The notes beneath the pieces are model-generated. The model had not been told where the DNA came from, did not search any database, and worked only from the letters and a program-made list of their open reading frames with translations. Made by a program: the position numbers and the translations under genes. This document shows, in pieces, positions 61,303 through 64,000 of a stretch of DNA of 64,000 nucleotides (its first letter is position 1; the number at the start of each line of letters is the position of its first letter). This DNA comes from Flaviflexus salsibiostraticola. Lineage in GTDB: Bacteria > Actinomycetota > Actinomycetes > Actinomycetales > Actinomycetaceae. Location of the stretch: positions 2,294,001-2,358,000 of the forward strand of contig NZ_CP034438.1 in assembly GCF_003952265.1 (NCBI RefSeq), in the 5' to 3' direction.

Positions 61303-62867
61303 GTGCCACTGTGGCGGGCGGTCACCTCGGCGAGATCGTTGTAGACCCCGTTGTCGGCCCACGCGAGAAACGCCTTCTCGAAGACGTTGAAGAAGTCCGT
61401 GTAGACGGCGTGCGCCTCCATGTTCGGCTCGATGAACCCGTGGGTGTGGACCATGGCGTCGACCGCGGAGTCGATGTCGGTGAGCTCACCGGCGCCGACG
61501 GCGCCGAGGATCGCAGCGCCGAGCACCGCACATTCCGACACCTTGAGGCGCTCGACGGGCCTGCCGTAGATATCGGCCTGCATCTGGCTCCAGAAGAGCG
61601 ACTTGGCGCCGCCGCCGGATAGCCGGATCGTATCGAACGGGCGGCCGAGCGCACCCTCCATCGACTCCACCGCCATCCGCAGCTCGTAGATGACGCCCTC
61701 GAGGACCGCGCGGGCAGCGTGGTGGCGGGAGTGGATCTGGGTGAGGCCGAGCATGCCGCCACGAGCGTGGTCAACGAAGTGGGGGTTGGCTTGGGAGTTG
61801 AAGAACGGGAAGAACAGCAGGCCGTCGCTGCCGATCGGGGCCTGGGAGGCCTCGAGGGTGATGAGGTCATACGGGCTGAGGTCGAGGGCCTTGGCGGCTT
61901 CGACCTCGGGCTGCCCATAGGTGTCTCGCCACCAGCGGAGGACGACGCCGGCGGCGTGCGCGGTTCCCTCCATATCCCAGCGATGGGGGATGGCGTGGGC
62001 GCCGAAGGAGACGCCACTCGTCATGTTCTCCGCCATGTCCGGCGCCTCGTCGAGCTGCGCGACCATGACGGCCGCGGTGCCGAGCGAGAGCTCTGCCATG
62101 CCGGCCTTCGTCACGCCTGATCCGACGGCCGCGCACTGCTGATCGCCGCCGCCCGGGCTGAGCACCGTGCCCTCGGCGAAGCCGGTGGCAGCCGCGCCCT
62201 CGGCGGATACGACACCGACCTTGCGGAGTTCGTGGACGATCGGGGGCATCATGTCGAGGTCGAGCCCGGCGCGCTCGAACAGCTCGGGGGCGTACTCGAG
62301 GGTCTTGATGTCGAACATGCCGTTGTAGTTGAGCGCGGATGGGTTGGCGAAGAGCTCGGTCGACCCCAGGTTGTGGAGGATCCATTCCTGACCGTTGAGG
62401 AACTTCCACGTCTTGCCATAGATCTCCGGACGGTTCTCCTTCAGCCACTTGAGCTTCGGGTAGACCCACAGGCTCGACGGGTTGAGCCCCGTGATCGAGT
62501 AGTAGCCGTCGTCGCCGAATTCATCGATGATCCACTGGGTCTCCTTCGTCGCCCGGCCGTCCGACCAGACGATGGCGTCGCTCAGCGGCTGCCAGTTCTC
62601 GTCGACGGGCACGAAGGAGCCGCGCTGGGAGGAGACGCCGATCGAGACGATCTGCGTGAGATCCCCCTTGAACCTGCTCGTCGCCTGCTTCGCGGCCGTG
62701 CACAGGCCCTCCCACAGCTCGTGCATGTCCTGATCCACCCATCCCGGGTGCGGGTGCTTCGTCCGATATTCGGCGTAGCCGCTGCTCATGATGGTGCCGT
62801 CACGATCGAAGATCATGACCGTCGTGCCGGTTGTGCCAGCGTCGATGCCGGCGAAGTACTTCTCCAT
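61296..62867 (-). CDS. FGGY-family carbohydrate kinase
   Basis: 523 residues from ATG 62867. N-terminal ATPase motif FAGIDAGTTGTTVMIFDRDG, ASIGVSSQRGSFVPVDE-type segment (IGVSSQRGS), AIVWSDGRATKE, phosphate-2 region ELSLGTAAVMVAQ, adenosine motif IRLSGGGAKSLFWSQMQADI. The family covers xylulokinase, glycerol kinase and others; overall it looks closer to xylulokinase-like members than to GlpK. Substrate unassigned. Confidence 0.88.
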   Translation of the reverse strand: MEKYFAGIDAGTTGTTVMIFDRDGTIMSSGYAEYRTKHPHPGWVDQDMHELWEGLCTAAKQATSRFKGDLTQIVSIGVSSQRGSFVPVDENWQPLSDAIVWSDGRATKETQWIIDEFGDDGYYSITGLNPSSLWVYPKLKWLKENRPEIYGKTWKFLNGQEWILHNLGSTELFANPSALNYNGMFDIKTLEYAPELFERAGLDLDMMPPIVHELRKVGVVSAEGAAATGFAEGTVLSPGGGDQQCAAVGSGVTKAGMAELSLGTAAVMVAQLDEAPDMAENMTSGVSFGAHAIPHRWDMEGTAHAAGVVLRWWRDTYGQPEVEAAKALDLSPYDLITLEASQAPIGSDGLLFFPFFNSQANPHFVDHARGGMLGLTQIHSRHHAARAVLEGVIYELRMAVESMEGALGRPFDTIRLSGGGAKSLFWSQMQADIYGRPVERLKVSECAVLGAAILGAVGAGELTDIDSAVDAMVHTHGFIEPNMEAHAVYTDFFNVFEKAFLAWADNGVYNDLAEVTARHSGTD

Positions 62868-63028
62868 GTATGTTCCCCTCGGGTTCGCGAAAACCGGCCG
62901 CGACAATGCGGCCGGATGATTTTGTTGTGACGCGAAACTCAGTCGTTGAGTTGTCTTCGACTATACCTTGGTCTGTGTGAGACAGCTATCAGCGGGCGAG
63001 TTCAGCAGGGTTGTCGGGTGATGGTGGA

Positions 63029-63051
63029 GCCCCCGGCTCAGCGCCGAGGGC
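63029..63051 (-). terminator. Hairpin after the OsmC-family gene
   Basis: GCCCCCGGC (63029-63037) pairs with GCCGAGGGC (63043-63051) with one mismatch, about 22 bases beyond the minus-strand stop. Moderate support, no T run. Confidence 0.45.
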
Positions 63052-63073
63052 CCCGCGATGATGGTGGTGTGGC

Positions 63074-63523
63074 TCAGGCGCGCACGGGGAGCGCGAGTTC
63101 GTGGGTGGAGGAGGCAGGGTTGCTGAGCGTGTCCTGCACGGGGCAGTGGGTCTCGACGAACTCGAGGAACGCCTCGATCTCCTCCGGCGTGTTGTCCGCG
63201 TCGATGTGGAACGTCGTGTGGATCGCCGAGAAGCCGATCTTCGCGGCTGGATTCTTGCCGAGGAATCCGTCGGGGTCGAGCGTGCCGCTGCACTCGACAG
63301 AGACGTCGTTGAGGTTGATGCCCTGGGCCCGGGAGAACGCCCGGACGACGATGCACTTGCAGGCGCCGAGGGCGCCCAGTAGGGCCTCGACGGGGTTCAT
63401 GCCCGTATTTGTCCCGCCCAGCTCGAGCGGTTCATCCAGCGTGAACGACATATCCCGCGCCGTCACGGTGGTCGCGAGGTTGACGGGGGCGGAGGCGACG
63501 GCGGTGAACGTGGTATCAGCCAT
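63074..63523 (-). CDS. OsmC/Ohr-family protein
   Basis: 149 residues. LGGTNTGMNPVEALLGALGA CKC includes the first conserved Cys (CKCIVV), and THCPVQDTLSNPASSTHEL includes the second (HCPVQ), the pair that reduces organic hydroperoxides. GFLG and DPDGFLGKNP lie between. Probably a thiol peroxidase of the YhfA/OsmC subgroup. ATG 63523, AGGGAGTG site. Confidence 0.92.
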   Translation of the reverse strand: MADTTFTAVASAPVNLATTVTARDMSFTLDEPLELGGTNTGMNPVEALLGALGACKCIVVRAFSRAQGINLNDVSVECSGTLDPDGFLGKNPAAKIGFSAIHTTFHIDADNTPEEIEAFLEFVETHCPVQDTLSNPASSTHELALPVRA

Positions 63524-63641
63524 TGATACACTCCCTTCGTGAGGTGTGACTCAAGTCTAATGAGCCGCCAGGCCGCACCCCTGGGCCGTAGGGCCTCACG
63601 GTTATCGCGCGTCGGCCTATGACGACGCCAGTCGCCGACCG

Positions 63642-63947
63642 CTATGTCGGCCAGAGGAAGATGAGGAGTGCCGCGGCGAGGAACGAGAGGATCGCGAGGC
63701 TGAGGCCGACGATCGCCCAGGGTCTTCCCGTTCCGCGCAGGGCTGCTTCACCAGTCGCTCCGGCGCCGATGATACCGATCGGCATGAGCCACACCCCGGC
63801 GATCCGTGCCCACTCGGGCACTGCGATCGACGTGGCGGTGATGAGCAGCAGCCAGAGGAAGTCGAGCAGGGACAAGACTCCGAGGCCGACCGACGTGAGG
63901 GCGAGGCGGCGCTGACGAGTGTCCCGCTCATGCTCCGATGGGTTCAT
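63642..63947 (-). CDS. Small membrane protein, three helices
   Basis: 101 residues: a basic N-terminus (NPSEHERDTRQRRLA) then hydrophobic segments VGLGVLSLLDFLWLLLITAT, IAGVWLMPIGIIGAGATGEA and AIVGLSLAILSFLAAALLIF. DUF-type actinobacterial membrane protein of unknown function. ATG 63947. Confidence 0.75.
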   Translation of the reverse strand: MNPSEHERDTRQRRLALTSVGLGVLSLLDFLWLLLITATSIAVPEWARIAGVWLMPIGIIGAGATGEAALRGTGRPWAIVGLSLAILSFLAAALLIFLWPT

Positions 63948-64000
63948 CTCGCACCTCCCGGCGTGCTCCGACGTGAGAGAAGTCTTGCGCCGCTGGGGCG

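Overview
High-G+C actinobacterial chromosome segment; gene content and codon bias suggest an Actinomycetales-type organism, but no rRNA or tRNA is present to place it further. The window reads as ordinary chromosome invaded by many fresh insertion sequences: I can delimit nine IS copies (three identical 1350-bp IS3-family, two 1447-bp IS256-family, two 2089-bp IS21-family, one 2581-bp IS21-family, one 1063-bp IS481-family), each with inverted repeats and a target duplication.

1-16110: the 3' end of ychF runs directly into a five-gene operon of visibly lower G+C. It encodes a DUF6414-like protein, a short SAM-dependent DNA methyltransferase-like protein, an Eco57I-type methyltransferase, an 849-residue fusion of a GIY-YIG-like domain with an SF2 helicase, and a small unknown protein. 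Four direct IS insertions plus one nested one split three of these genes. Removing each IS with one copy of its target duplication restores every reading frame, so this is a recently silenced restriction-modification-like operon of about 6 kb. A phnA/yjdM gene and a decayed second copy of the ychF 3' end close the island.

16100-19780: higBA toxin-antitoxin locus, then IS481 and IS3 copies. 19783-46760: housekeeping and accessory chromosome: a PABA synthase whose glutaminase domain lacks its catalytic Cys and His, yefM-yoeB, vapBC, ytoQ, arsR/arsM with shared operators, a heliorhodopsin, a chaA antiporter split by IS256, a MetE-like protein, PhzF, a DnaQ-BRCT exonuclease, glpD and metallo-hydrolase remnants, a TetR regulator, UbiB-like kinase, CPBP protease and an SDR-TspO fusion.

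46815-53943: an McrBC restriction locus whose mcrB appears split by a 3.8-kb block holding iteron-like repeats, a plasmid-type HTH gene (itself cut by IS21), a DsrE-like gene and a truncated epoxide hydrolase. 54055-64000: PIG-L deacetylase, BCCT transporter, acetyltransferase, nitroreductase, reductase, two serine hydrolases, FGGY kinase, OsmC and a small membrane protein. Overall, both restriction systems and an ion antiporter have been disabled by mobile DNA, apparently recently.
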